Shown here: piece by piece, positions 42,871 through 55,016 of the stretch
Numbering within the stretch: the first letter of the stretch is position 1
How the letters are laid out: each line of letters begins with the position of its first letter
Source of the DNA: Begonia masoniana
Taxonomy: Eukaryota > Streptophyta > Magnoliopsida > Cucurbitales > Begoniaceae
Assembly (NCBI GenBank): GCA_022432975.1
Contig: CM039511.1
Span: 20,610,557 to 20,674,556, forward strand
DNA: 64,000 nucleotides
Direction: 5' to 3'
Program-made: the position numbers and the translations under genes
Notes under the pieces: generated by a model
What the model saw: the letters and a program-made list of their open reading frames with translations, nothing else
What the model was told of the DNA's origin: nothing
The model's database searches: none

Positions 42871-45800
42871 TGTGACGACCCCAACCCGATCAGGGCCGCC
42901 ACGGACTTCCCGTGACATAATCATTTACCTAAGCCCTCGCATTTCTCATCTAACTTTTTCATTTCGTTTTTACTTAACACTTTAAAAGAAAACTAACTTT
43001 GACTTAAACATTAAACATTTGAGCGTAAAACACTTTTGACTTTTAAAACATTTAAAACTAGACTCAAAACTATTAATAACTTAAAACAAATAAAACATTT
43101 AAAACAATTAAAGTAAGATCAATTAAAACACGACACTAATATAACCTATACTCAAGAAAACAAACTGCGTGGATCGCTCTAAAAATCGAGCGTATCCATA
43201 CCTGTTTTAAAATGACCAAACATTTAAAATGCCCAAACAGTTCCAGTATATTCACCAAAATAAAGACTTCACATTCTAAACAATCTAATACCACATCATA
43301 CACATCAAAGACTCTACTTTCATACGTTTTTCTATCAACACATCCGATCCACATACAGTCATAAATCACCTAAAATCATCAAATAAAACCCAAATCAAAT
43401 CTTTAAAACAAACATCTAACATAACACAGAATTTCCTAAAGCATCACCAAAGATATACATTTTCAAATCATTCGAATAGCATTACTTCAACCTACAGCCA
43501 CTATAGAATTTCCTAAACAATAAACCTAACTGTACTACCTAATATCCATTACCTTTCTAATCAACAAAGCTAACTCACATCCCTTTTTCTTTTTATCATA
43601 AAGCAGTTCGAGGCCCGCCATTAGATCATCCAGCCAAACACACGCCGTCGCCACGAGCACAATCCGTCGACCGCCTATCCTTGTCATCATGAGGAAACTC
43701 TCATCTTCACACCTGTCACCTACATCATACAATAACTACATTAAGGCCTAAGGCTAGTAAGGAGCGTGCTAAACATAACATTACCTATATGCATGACATT
43801 TATAAAACCGTTCGTTTCGTAAAACATCTTTCCTTATTCATAAAAAAAACATCCATTTAGTCCCGTGAAAACATCATATAGTCCCTGTGAAAACGTAGTC
43901 CCGTGAAAACATTCATATAGTCCCGTGTAGTCCCGTGAAACACTATCAAGTCCGTACTACATTCATCATAGTCCGTGAAGACACATTCATCATTCATATA
44001 GTCCCGTGAAAACATTCATATAGTCCCGTGAAAACATTCATATAGTCCCGTGAAAACATTCATATAGTCCCGTGAAAACATTCATATAGTCCCGTGAAAA
44101 CATTCATATAGTCCCGTGAAAACATTCATATAGTCCCGTGAAAACATTCATATAGTCCCGTGAAAACATTCATATAGTCCCGTGAAAACATTCATATAGT
44201 CCCGTGAAAACATTCATATAGTCCCGTGAAAACATTCATATAGTCCCGTGAAAACATTCATATAGTCCCGTGAAAACATTCATATAGTCCCGTGAAAACA
44301 TTCATATAGTCCCGTGAAAACATTCATATAGTCCCGTGAAAACATTCATATAGTCCCGTGAAAACATTCATATAGTCCCGTGAAAACATTCATATAGTCC
44401 CGTGAAAACATTCATATAGTCCCGTGAAAACATTCATATAGTCCCGTGAAACACATTCATCATTCATATAGTCCCGTGAAAACATTCATATAGTCCCGTG
44501 AAAACATTCATATAGTCCCGTGAAAACATTCATATAGTCCCGTGAAAACATTCATATAGTCCCGTGAAAACATTCATATAGTCCCGTGAAAACATTCATA
44601 TAGTCCCGTGAAAACATTCATATAGTCCCGTGAAAACATTCATATAGTCCCGTGAAAACATTCATATAGTCCCGTGAAAACATTCATATAGTCCCGTGAA
44701 AACATTCATATAGTCCCGTGAAAACATTCATATAGTCCCGTGAAAACATTCATATAGTCCCGTGAAAACATTCATATAGTCCCGTGAAAACATTCATATA
44801 GTCCCGTGAAAACATTCATATAGTCCCGTGAAAACATTCATATAGTCCCGTGAAAACATTCATATAGTCCCGTGAAAACATTCATATAGTCCCGTGAAAA
44901 CATTCATATAGTCCCGTGAAAACATTCATATAGTCCCGTGAAAACATTCATATAGTCCCGTGAAAACATTCATATAGTCCCGTGAAAACATTCATATAGT
45001 CCCGTGAAAACATTCATATAGTCCCGTGAAAACATTCATATAGTCCCGTGAAAACATTCATATAGTCCCGTGAAAACATTCATATAGTCCCGTGAAAACA
45101 TTCATATAGTCCCGTGAAAACATTCATATAGTCCCGTGAAACACATTCATCATTCATATAGTCCCGTGAAAACATTCATATAGTCCCGTGAAAACATTCA
45201 TATAGTCCCGTGAAAACATTCATATAGTCCCGTGAAAACATTCATATAGTCCCGTGAAAACATTCATATAGTCCCGTGAAAACATTCATATAGTCCCGTG
45301 AAAACATTCATATAGTCCCGTGAAAACATTCATATAGTCCCGTGAAAACATTCATATAGTCCCGTGAAAACATTCATATAGTCCCGTGAAAACATTCATA
45401 TAGTCCCGTGAAAACATTCATATAGTCCCGTGAAAACATTCATATAGTCCCGTGAAAACATTCATATAGTCCCGTGAAAACATTCATATAGTCCCGTGAA
45501 AACATTCATATAGTCCCGTGAAAACATTCATATAGTCCCGTGAAAACATTCATATAGTCCCGTGAAAACATTCATATAGTCCCGTGAAAACATTCATATA
45601 GCACTAACATACTAAGGCACTACTTAACTGTCAACCTTTCCTTAACTACCCGTCTTCCACCAACCTCTACAATCACTCACATCACAACAATCAACATTAT
45701 CTACATTGTACGACGTAGGGCCTTAGTGGCCGGAAAGCCTAACGCTCACTTACCTGGCGTCCGTAGTAAGCCGAGCACCGTCCAAAAGGTCGTCTTCACC

Positions 45801-46690
45801 TAAAGCATTTCACAATTAAAAGACATTAAAATCAATTCAAATTAACGAACCTCAAACTTAAACTAATCTCCTAATTTAGGAATTCTTTCCTAAAATTTAC
45901 ATTTTCTCATTCGGGCATAACTAAGCTCCTATTTTTGTGGAAACATCTCAAATTACTATTTCTAGTCTAATCCAACTAAAACTTAATTAAATGGGCCACT
46001 AATTTGGGTTCGGTAAAAACCGACCTAAACTTCGAACGCGCGTAACTTTCGCGTCGGTTATCGGAATCGAACAATTCCAGCGGCCACGTACTCCTCTAAT
46101 AACCTATTTTAATCTTCCAAAAGGGATTTTAAAACAAATAACCGGAACTAGTTCAATTTAGGCAAAACCCGAAACTGCCCTTTTTCAGAAAATTCCACTT
46201 TTTCGATTTTTCATCAAAACTCATCAATTTCTTCACCAATCTATCCTACTAACATCCAATTAACAATATCTAACCTAAAATCGAAGCTACATTGAGCAAA
46301 ACCCGAGTGCCCTAATTCGGGCATTCACTGAATTTCGCCCAAATCGGGCTCACCACTGCCATTCGACCAAAGCCGGACCAAGGGTCAGCAAACCCTCGCC
46401 GGAGGCGACCAAAACGGGCGGCGATCGGAGCTAAAACCGGCTCGTCACAGCCGGCCACGAACAAACCCGAAACCGGGTGAAAACCGAACCAAAACAGGGG
46501 AGCTCACCGTCGGTTCGTGCGCGAGGATGGCCGGAGATCCTTTGTCGCCGCCGTCTGGCCGGAGAAGGCCGGAGCTCGCCGGCGAACGGCGCCGCGTCGC
46601 CGCGCTTTTCCCCCCCCTGCGCGCTTCGCTGCTCGGCGTCGGGCTCGAACACAAACAACCTCGGTTGTTTGTGTTGTTTTTTACGTTATT

Positions 46691-46732
<42 letters not shown>

Positions 46733-46983
46733 CCTAATATTAATAATCCTAATATTAATTCCTATTAAAACGTTAATATACCGTTTTGCCCTTCCGTAAA
46801 TTCCGTTAAATCTCGTTCTTAATTATAACTCACGGCTTAATTTCATTGGAAATGCCCGAATCTAAATTAATTAACCAATCAGGTTAACCAAATTTATTCA
46901 CTTTTCTTTTAAATTACTTAAAACAATTATTTATTAAACAATTACCTATTATTTTATTTTCTCTTAAAATTCCGGGTGTTACA
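42871..46983 (-). repeat. LTR G2 (4113 bp), expanded by a minisatellite
   Basis: It has the same ends and GC-rich leader as G1. Between acceptor 2 (43720) and donor 2 (45753) it carries the 22-bp array and lacks about 190 bp present in G1 (about 38170-38345), including the TGTATCATGTTTT motif. Its predicted intron 2 is therefore about 2.0 kb rather than 0.63 kb. Several one-base gaps relative to G1 lie at 43590-43990. Confidence 0.87.
43855..45600. repeat. 22-bp minisatellite (CATTCATATAGTCCCGTGAA core), about 75 copies
   Basis: Tandem 22-bp units are almost identical from about 43995 to 45600. Three longer variants with ACACATTCATCATTCATATAG start near 43980, 44450 and 45140. The last two are 690 bp apart, equal to 31 units plus 8 bp, which suggests a higher-order repeat. 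G1 and G3 carry only about seven or eight copies at the same place. Confidence 0.93.
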
Positions 46984-49900
46984 TCCTTCCCTCCTTAATT
47001 GGAATTTTGTCCCCAAAATTATTGTTTGGTTAACTTCTAATTACTCATCCTCTCATTGCGTAAGAAATGATGTCGTAACACTAGCTTCGACACTTCTATG
47101 ATCTCCGAAGCTTTCAATCCACCTAACTTCGCACTTCGCAAGTCAATTACTCATACATCCATCGTCTTCAACCTAACCTTTCGTCATCTAGACCTTTGAA
47201 TTTCATTTAACTTAATTCCAACTTTAGTTTGTCCCTCAAGCTAAGTTCATTCAATTTCCAACTCCTCAAATTTCGTGACAACAATTCGTACCTAATCACT
47301 TCAAACCCTTAAGCTTCTTCAATTCTATAACACTAAGGACCTGATACTTAGATCTCTCATCTTAATCCTCTGTTTTGAACTCTTCTTTACACTACTATTT
47401 ACTTTCCAAATTATCAATCTCATTTTCTAAACCTACTTGCTTTGGGTAATCATAGCATTTCCTTAGCTACTCTAATGCCATTCCTTTATACAGAACTGTA
47501 ATTATTAAATCTATTTCTTTACGCTTTCATGGTATCCACTAGGTTTCTATAATTATTTCCACTATGATAGTCTCATCTAATTCTTACATCGGTCTTTATC
47601 GATCACAAACAAATCTTAAGTCTAAACTAATTCTTTACATTATTCACCCAATGTCTTAAATGGTGCATAAACACTTTGACATAGCTTACGAGTCGAATCT
47701 TTCCTAGACCAACAGGTTTATCTTCCCTTCTAGGTCCACTTGCAGAATCTCCGTGCAACTTTCTATCCCTTCGTCCTTTTTACCTTACATCGCATAGTTC
47801 CTATTTCTCTCATTCAAAATGTCTTATATTTTCCCAATTTGCACACCACTCGATTCTAGTGAATTAAACCTCAACTTTCAACCTTCCCTTCTTATCTAAC
47901 TATCCTCTTCTTCCTATCTCTTAACTTTACAATATCGATTTCATCCTTCCTCAAAAATTAGGTCCTAAGCACTCTTCTAAATTCTTTTACAACATCTAAA
48001 ATTAGGTCCTAAGCACTCTTCTAAATTATTTTACAACATCTCATCCCTACAACCTTCTTGTTCGCAAACTTGTTGTATGTAATTTAACACCTCCCTTCCA
48101 AAAATCCTTGCCTTCCTAAGTCACCAAGTATGATTCCAAATTCAATGCTAAACTTTCACACTACATCACCTAACATCTCTATCTCAACGTCTTCTTTAAA
48201 TAATTAAAATAAATGTACCTGTGACTACGGTATACTGCCCTATACGTATTCCTAATATCCCACAAGGACTTCTTCAAAGTTACTAACTAGCCTACTATCT
48301 TTCATTCCTTCTCATAATAATTTGTCTAACAATCTTCTTGTTAGCAAACTTGTTGTAGGTAGACCTACAACCTTAATCCTAATCTTCTAAAATCCTCCAA
48401 TCTTGTTCTTCCATTTTCCAAAAACTTAGAAGCATTCCTTACTTTTAATGAAACCAAACGTGTTATGGCTTATACCACAAGCCCTGTCAACTCCCTAAGC
48501 CTCCACTTAATCTTTTATAGGTCAATCTTTCTAACTTACCTAACTTGGCTTAATTAAGTTTTCTAACATCCTTTGGGTTAATTACTATCTCGAGACTCTT
48601 ACTAACCCATGGGTTGTAATCTAACTCGCGCCTAAACTTATCTGCTTTACCTATAGTCATAGCATACGACACTCAGTTCCCACCTTTCTTTAGTAAAGGT
48701 CTCTCGTAAATCCGTCACCAATAGTATTCTAAGTCACACACCTAAACTCTCCAGTAAATTCTTTTCCCAAAATCTGGGAATGACTTTTCATTACGATCTA
48801 CCTCTCGGGTCCTTTAAACATTAAAGTTCCTACTTCCTTCTTGGAGATAAGTCTCAGGTTCAGGTGTTTAACTCGAACTGTATTAACTTCAGACTTACTA
48901 CTTATCTCTCATCTTTCTAAACCAAAAGTTCGAAATCAACCACCCGTTACTCTACTTCTCTTTATTTTCCTCCATCACTATTGATCAATACGAACGCCTC
49001 TATGTAATCACCCAAATTATATATCCAAGATTTCGTATTGATCAATCACATCGCTTTGCAAAAGTAAACAACACCTTCCATACTCTCACAACAATATGCT
49101 TGAGCTGAAGCCTCAAACATTGCCTTTATCTAAATACTTCACTTCAATATTTTTGTTCTCTTCACTGATGTTTACTAAGTCAAATGCTCCTATTCGACAA
49201 TTCACCTAAGGTAGACTTTTGATTATTACCTTCATTTAAATACTTAGGGGATTCGTCAAACCGTTAGATCTCCTAAGTCGTATCCCTCCAATGGTAATAA
49301 ATTCTAAGTATGTGCACACTTGCACAATTATCCCAGGTTATTCATCTCAATGCGTAACTTTCTCTATTCACTATTCTCTTTTTATCCAATTATACGAAAG
49401 TCACGTTTTAAACCCCTACTCTAGTCACACATCTACTCCAAAGCTCCTTATCTTATTAATCGTCACTATATGAATATGCCTGGAATAACCGATGGTTGAG
49501 CGGTTCCTTCATCCTCGATCAAGGTATACATCCTCGGAGGACAACACGGTGGTATCTTATTCGGTCCTAGACAACCTTTGGCCTTGTGCCCCACCTTGTC
49601 ACACCGAAAACATCGACCGGAATGCAACTTGCACTCCCACCGGATGACACATCGCATAAGAAACCTTATCTATCTCCTTCACCTTGATAATGTCAAACAA
49701 TCTTTCCATTGCTCGAACCTACACCTCGGCCTATATCGGATCTATAGCACATCCATCAAATATCGGAGGTCGAACTGCCTAGTTCGTTCACTACCCTGGT
49801 TCCATGAAGTACTATCTTGTCTATTACCATTTCCATCTCGGTTGAGTAAGATCTCTATTTGTTCTGACCATTGGTGCATTATGTCCATAAGCTAACTAAG

Positions 49901-50129
49901 GGATTTCTCCTCGAGTTTTCTAGGTGCTTTCGGCATTTTCTTGTTCCTAGACACATTAAGAAACACAATACAAAACAATATGAACACGATACAAAACAAT
50001 ATGAACATCTATGAATCAAACTTAAACTTAAATACTTACAGTCGATGGAGAGTCCTCGTGCGGCGGTGTGTTTTTGGCAGACATATCACAGAACTCGCTT
50101 TTAAAACTCCGTCTCTCTGATACCATAAC
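46984..50129 (-). other. Internal region 2 of the G element
   Basis: It is nearly identical to internal region 1. Noticed differences are few: C/T near 47597 and 47823, one A in a run near 48201, two bases in a TA repeat near 49020, and one A near 49996. The same PPT, gag relic (49466-49657) and PBS are present. The duplication is very recent, or it is an assembly duplicate. Confidence 0.85.
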
Positions 50130-52503
50130 TGTGACGACCCCAACCCGATCAGGGCCGCCACGGACTTCCCGTGACATAATCATTTACCTAAGCCCTCGCA
50201 TTTCTCATCTAACTTTTTCATTTCGTTTTTACTTAACACTTTAAAAGAAAACTAACTTTGACTTAAACATTAAACATTTGAGCGTAAAACACTTTTGACT
50301 TTTAAAACATTTAAAACTAGACTCAAAACTATTAATAACTTAAAACAAATAAAACATTTAAAACAATTAAAACAATTAAAGTAAGATCAATTAAAACACG
50401 ACACTAATATAACCTATACTCAAGAAAACAAACTGCGTGGATCGCTCTAAAAATCGAGCGTATCCATACCTGTTTTAAAATGACCAAACAGTTCCAGTAT
50501 ATTCACCAAAATAAAGACTTCACATTCTAAACAATCTAATACCACATCATACACATCAAAGACTCTACTTTCATACGTTTTTCTATCAACACATCCGATC
50601 CACATACAGTCATAAATCACCTAAAATCATCAAATAAAACCCAAATCAAATCTTTAAAACAAACATCTAACATAACACAGAATTTCCTAAAGCATCACCA
50701 AAGATATACATTTTCAAATCATTCGAATTAGCATTACTTCAACCTACAGCCACTATAGAATTTCCTAAACAATAAACCTAACTGTACTACCTAATATCCA
50801 TTACCTTTCTAATCAACAAAGCTAACTCACATCCCTTTTTCTTTTTATCATAAAGCAGTTCGAGGCCCGCCATTAGATCATCCAGCCAAAACACACGCCG
50901 TCGCCACGAGCACAATCCGTCGACCGCCTATTCCTTGTCATCATGAGGAACTCTCATCTTCACACCTGTCACCTACATCATACAATAACTACATTAAGCC
51001 TAATGCTTAGTAAGGAGCGTGCTAAACATAACATTACCTATATGCATGACATTTATAAAACCGTTTCGTTTCGTAAAACATCTTTCCTTATTCATAAAAA
51101 CAACATCCATTTAGTCCCGTGAAAACATTCATATAGTCCCGTGAAACGTAGTCCCGTGAAACATTCATATAGTCCCGTGTAGTCCCGTGAAACACATTCA
51201 TCATTCATATAGTCCCGTGAAGACACATTCATCATTCATATAGTCCCGTGAAGACACATTCATCATTCATTTAACTTTTCATAAAACATGTTCATAAACC
51301 GTTCGTATGCACTATAAGAAAACATGATACATGAGGAGACATACACGTAAGGAAGAACCTATCACATGAGCTCTAACATACACATAGGGAAAACCTATCA
51401 CATGAGCACTAACATACACATAAAGAAAACCTATCACATGAGCACTAACATACTAAGGCACTACTTAACTGTCAACCTTTCCTTAACTACCGTCTTCCAC
51501 CAACCTCTACAATCACTCACATCACAACAATCAACATTATCTACATTGTACGACGTAGGGCCTTAGTGGCCGGAAAGCCTAACGCTCACTTACCTGGCGT
51601 CCGTAGTAAGCCGAGCACCGTCCAAAAGGTCGTCTTCACCTAAAGCATTTCACAATTAAAAGACATTAAAATCAATTCAAATTAAACGAACCTCAAACTT
51701 AAACTAATCTCCTAATTTAGGAAATTCTTTCCTAAAATTTACATTTTCTCATTCGGGCATAACTAAGCTCCTATTTTTGTGGAAACATCTCAAATTACTA
51801 TTTCTAGTCTAATCCAACTAAAACTTAATTAAATGGGCCACTAATTTGGGTTCGGTAAAAACCGACCTAAACTTCGAACGCGCGTAACTTTCGCGTCGGT
51901 TATCGGAATCGAACGATTCCAGCGGCCACGTACTCCTCTAATAACCTATTTTAATCTTCCAAAAGGGATTTTAAAACAAATGACCGGAACTAGTTCAATT
52001 TAGGCAAAACCCGAAACTGCCCTTTTTCGGAAAATTCCACTTTTTCGATTTTTCATCAAAACTCATCAATTTCTTCACCAATCTATCCTACTAACATCCA
52101 ATTAACAATATCTAACCTAAAATCGAAGCTACATTGAGCAAAACCCGAGTGCCCTAATTCGGGCATTCACTGAATTTCGCCCAAATCGGGCTCACCACTG
52201 CCATTCGACCAAAGCCGGACCAAGGGTCAGCAAACCCTCGCCGGAGGTGACCAAAAATGGGCGGCGATCGGAGCCAAAACCGGCTCGTCACAGCCGGCCA
52301 CGAACAAACCCGAAACCGGGTGAAAACCGAACCAAAACAGGGGAGCTCACCGTCGGACGGCGCCGCCGTCTGGCCGGAGAAGGCCGGAGCTCGCCGGCGA
52401 ACGGCGCCGCGTCGCCGCGCTTTTCCCCCCCTGCGCGCTTCGCTGCTCGGCGTCGGGCTCGAACACAAACAACCTCGGTTGTTTGTGTTGTTTTTACGTT
52501 ATT

Positions 52504-52539
<36 letters not shown>

Positions 52540-52790
52540 CCTAATATTAATAATCCTAATATTAATTCCTATTAAAACGTTAATATACCGTTTTGCCCTT
52601 CCGTAAATTCCGTTAAATCTCGTTCTTAATTATAACTCACGGCTTAATTTCATTGGAAATGCCCGAATCTAAATTAATTAACCAATCAGGTTAACCAAAT
52701 TTATTCACTTTTCTTTTAAATTACTTAAAACAATTATTTATTAAACAATTACCTATTATTTTATTTTCTCTTAAAATTCCGGGTGTTACA
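50130..52790 (-). repeat. LTR G3 (2661 bp)
   Basis: Close to G1, with a short 22-bp array at 51108-51270. It lacks about 35 bp of the GC-rich leader relative to G1 (near 52355). The right edge TGTTACA at 52790 is followed by TTAAA, which does not match the AGTAT flank of G1. Confidence 0.87.
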
Positions 52791-53230
52791 TTAAATCCTT
52801 GTCAAAATGGATGAAATGGAGGAGGAGAGAACCCTAAAATGGGGCTGGAAATTTTGTGGAGAAGAGAACCGAAAATGAGGAAGAAAAATGAAGAAATACC
52901 TAATTTTAACCTAAAGTTTTTTCCTCTTTTTCTTTACCTCCACCCTACTTTTTAAAATTGCAATTAAACCCACTCTCTTCACACTTATCTTCTCCCAATC
53001 TCCAACGTGATATGCTTTTAAATTCCCCCACTTTTTATTCAATTATTTCCTTCACAAAAATTCCTATTGGTTGTTGACTTTTCAACTCTATTTCTGTTGA
53101 ATTGTCAAACCCTTTTTATTTTCTCTTCTCATCTATTACACTTCAAAGCACAACCTTAATCTTTAATAATTAACTCTCCTAACACGTCAAATCATAGGCG
53201 ACGCACGTAATAGAAATTTCTGGGTGTTAC
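52791..53230 (-). repeat. LTR fragment J (U3 and leader)
   Basis: In sense it starts TGTAACACCCAGAAATTTC at 53230 and runs through a pyrimidine-rich leader to TTGACAAGG near 52797. There it is cut by LTR G3, at about the point where other LTRs have their first 5' splice site. No coding sequence. Confidence 0.7.
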
Positions 53231-53527
53231 ACTGGTGAATGATCGCCACGGGGCGATCGATCAGCTGATATGGGGGCGATCGATCGCCCCCTTATTTTTA
53301 TAACAACCGATCGATCGGCTGTGCTTTTTACGGGCAAAATGCCCTTTTTGCCCTCGTTAAGTTTGGCCGATGGTTTTCTTTTATTTAGTATGTTTCTTCA
53401 AATGATTTGGAAAACGATTTCAACGGTTTAGACTTTGATTTAACGCTTTAGAAGTCGAAATTTACTTAATGGTATAAAATGAAAAAATTTTATGAAAAAG
53501 TAAAGGATAGGAATTGGGTGTGCTACA
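53231..53527 (+). repeat. LTR fragment K with GATCGATCGCC motifs
   Basis: It ends GGGTGTGCTACA at 53527 in plus orientation. Four GATCGATC-type motifs (GGGGCGATCGATCAG, GGGGGCGATCGATCGCCCCC, CCGATCGATCGG) lie in 53235-53320. The family resembles LTRs B and L. The 5' part is missing. Confidence 0.68.
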
Positions 53528-54875
53528 GCCTAAGTCTGTTCTCTAACGAATGTAAATGAAAGGAAACGAAGAATGAAATGAATGAAACTTAAGGAGTTTA
53601 TGAGAATGGATGAGGGTAATATGCATGTATGTATGTATGTCACGGTTTAGGTCGTGGCGGCACCGACGTGGGGTTGGGGTTGTCACATTTTGTGTTCTAT
53701 GGTGTAGGTGAAGATGAGATTTCAGGTGAGCTTGATGAGAGTGCTCAGGATTAGGATGCAGTCGGCGATGCATGATGAATGTCGGTATGGGTATTTGTCG
53801 AGGCGTCTTGACCAGGGAGATGTGGTAGTGGGTAATTTTGTTGGGATTTTGGTTATGTAAATGATGATGGTTTATAACTCTTTTAAATATTATTTTGGGA
53901 GTTGTTGTAAATGTTGGTTTCAGGATTTTTGACTTTTAAACAACTAACCATTATTCTGCCCGAGTTTTTTATTAAGAAACGAGGTTAGTTTTCACAAACT
54001 TTTACGTTTTGTTTATGTGTGCGAGTCGGGTTTTAGGGGTTTTAATGTTTCTAGAAGTTAAAAATATCGAAAGATGAGTTGAGAGGGTTTTTAAGTAAAA
54101 TGTTGATGAAGTGAAGAGAATTAGAAAAGGGAAAATCGGTCGAAGTTGGTGTTGATATGTCGACCGATTAGGGCAAAAATCGGTCGAAGTTGGAGGTGGA
54201 AATGTCAACAGATTAGTGAGAAAGTCAGAAGATGTAGATTTGTCGATGTTAACTCGGCAGGTATTGATCGATATAGATCGGTCGATGTTGATTCAGAAGA
54301 TGTAGATCTGTCGATGTTAATTCGGCAGATGTTGATCGATGTAGATCGGACAATGTTTGATTTCGGCAGGTGTTGAAATCGGACAATGTTGATTTCAGCA
54401 GATGTTGAAATCGGACGATGTTGATTTCGACAGATGCTGATTCGGCAGATGTTGAAATCGAACAATGTTTGATTTCGACAGATGTTGAAATCGGACAATG
54501 TTGATTTCAGCAGATGTTGAAATCGGATGATGTTGATTTCGACAGATGCTGATTCAGCAGATGTTGATCGGCCTGAGTTCGTGGTTGTTTGGTTCGACAA
54601 CAGAGGGGGTTGCCGATAGATCGGCCATTTAGCTGATCGATCGGCTGAGTGAATAGTAACCAAGCTTAAATTTTTTTATTTTCGATTTTCAAATTTGTTT
54701 TAACCCTATTTTTTTCAGACATGTTTTGTACATATTTTACATACGTTTTTCATCCTCTTACGAGGGATTGAAAAACTCAAAAATTTTATCGAAAATTTAT
54801 TTAATCTTAGTTTAATAGGTTGTATGAGTGAGCAAAGTAGCGTACTGAGCCAAGTGTGGGTTCGGGGGCGTTACA
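53528..54875 (+). repeat. LTR fragment H, 3' part
   Basis: It contains a 3' splice-like site TTGTGTTCTATGGTGTAG| at 53707, followed by a short acidic frame. A cluster of about 20 motifs of the GATGTTGATTTCGGCAGATG / ATCGGTCGATG type occupies 54140-54640. It ends GGGGGCGTTACA at 54875. A short (ATGT)n tract is at about 53620-53638. The 5' part is missing; fragment K abuts it. Confidence 0.75.
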
Positions 54876-55016
54876 ACATACACCTTATCTTCTCCATATT
54901 TGTTTAGTTCATTCTCGCTGCAATACCATTTTGTTAAGAAGTCGTTGTAACTGATCTTATGTGTTTGATCCTTTGCATCTGATAACTCTTGAAAAAGAGT
55001 TATTTTAGGTTAATAT
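54876..55016 (-). other. Short open fragment, possible Helitron or other TE remnant
   Basis: The minus strand is open for about 42 codons (...QTHKISYNDFLTKWYCSENE...). The pattern SYxxFxTKW recalls a segment near the end of Helitron helicases, but I cannot confirm it. It is contiguous with 57168 onward once solo LTR D is removed. Confidence 0.25.

Larger units (their letters stand above)
37025..52790 (-). mobile_element. Three-LTR, two-internal tandem of a coding-poor gypsy element
   Basis: The order is LTR G1 (37025-39722), internal 1 (39723-42870), LTR G2 (42871-46983), internal 2 (46984-50129), LTR G3 (50130-52790). All units are minus-strand and nearly identical. Unequal recombination between copies can produce such tandems. 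The outer flanks differ: AGTAT precedes it, TTAAA follows it, and the left flank is chromovirus protease while the right flank is an LTR leader. The tandem is therefore not one simple insertion. The internal parts retain only gag relics. Confidence 0.9.

Noticed and set aside
43855..45600. CRISPR-like array of regular short repeats
   Set aside because: Units are head-to-tail 22-bp tandem repeats with no unique spacers, in a plant LTR; it is a minisatellite.
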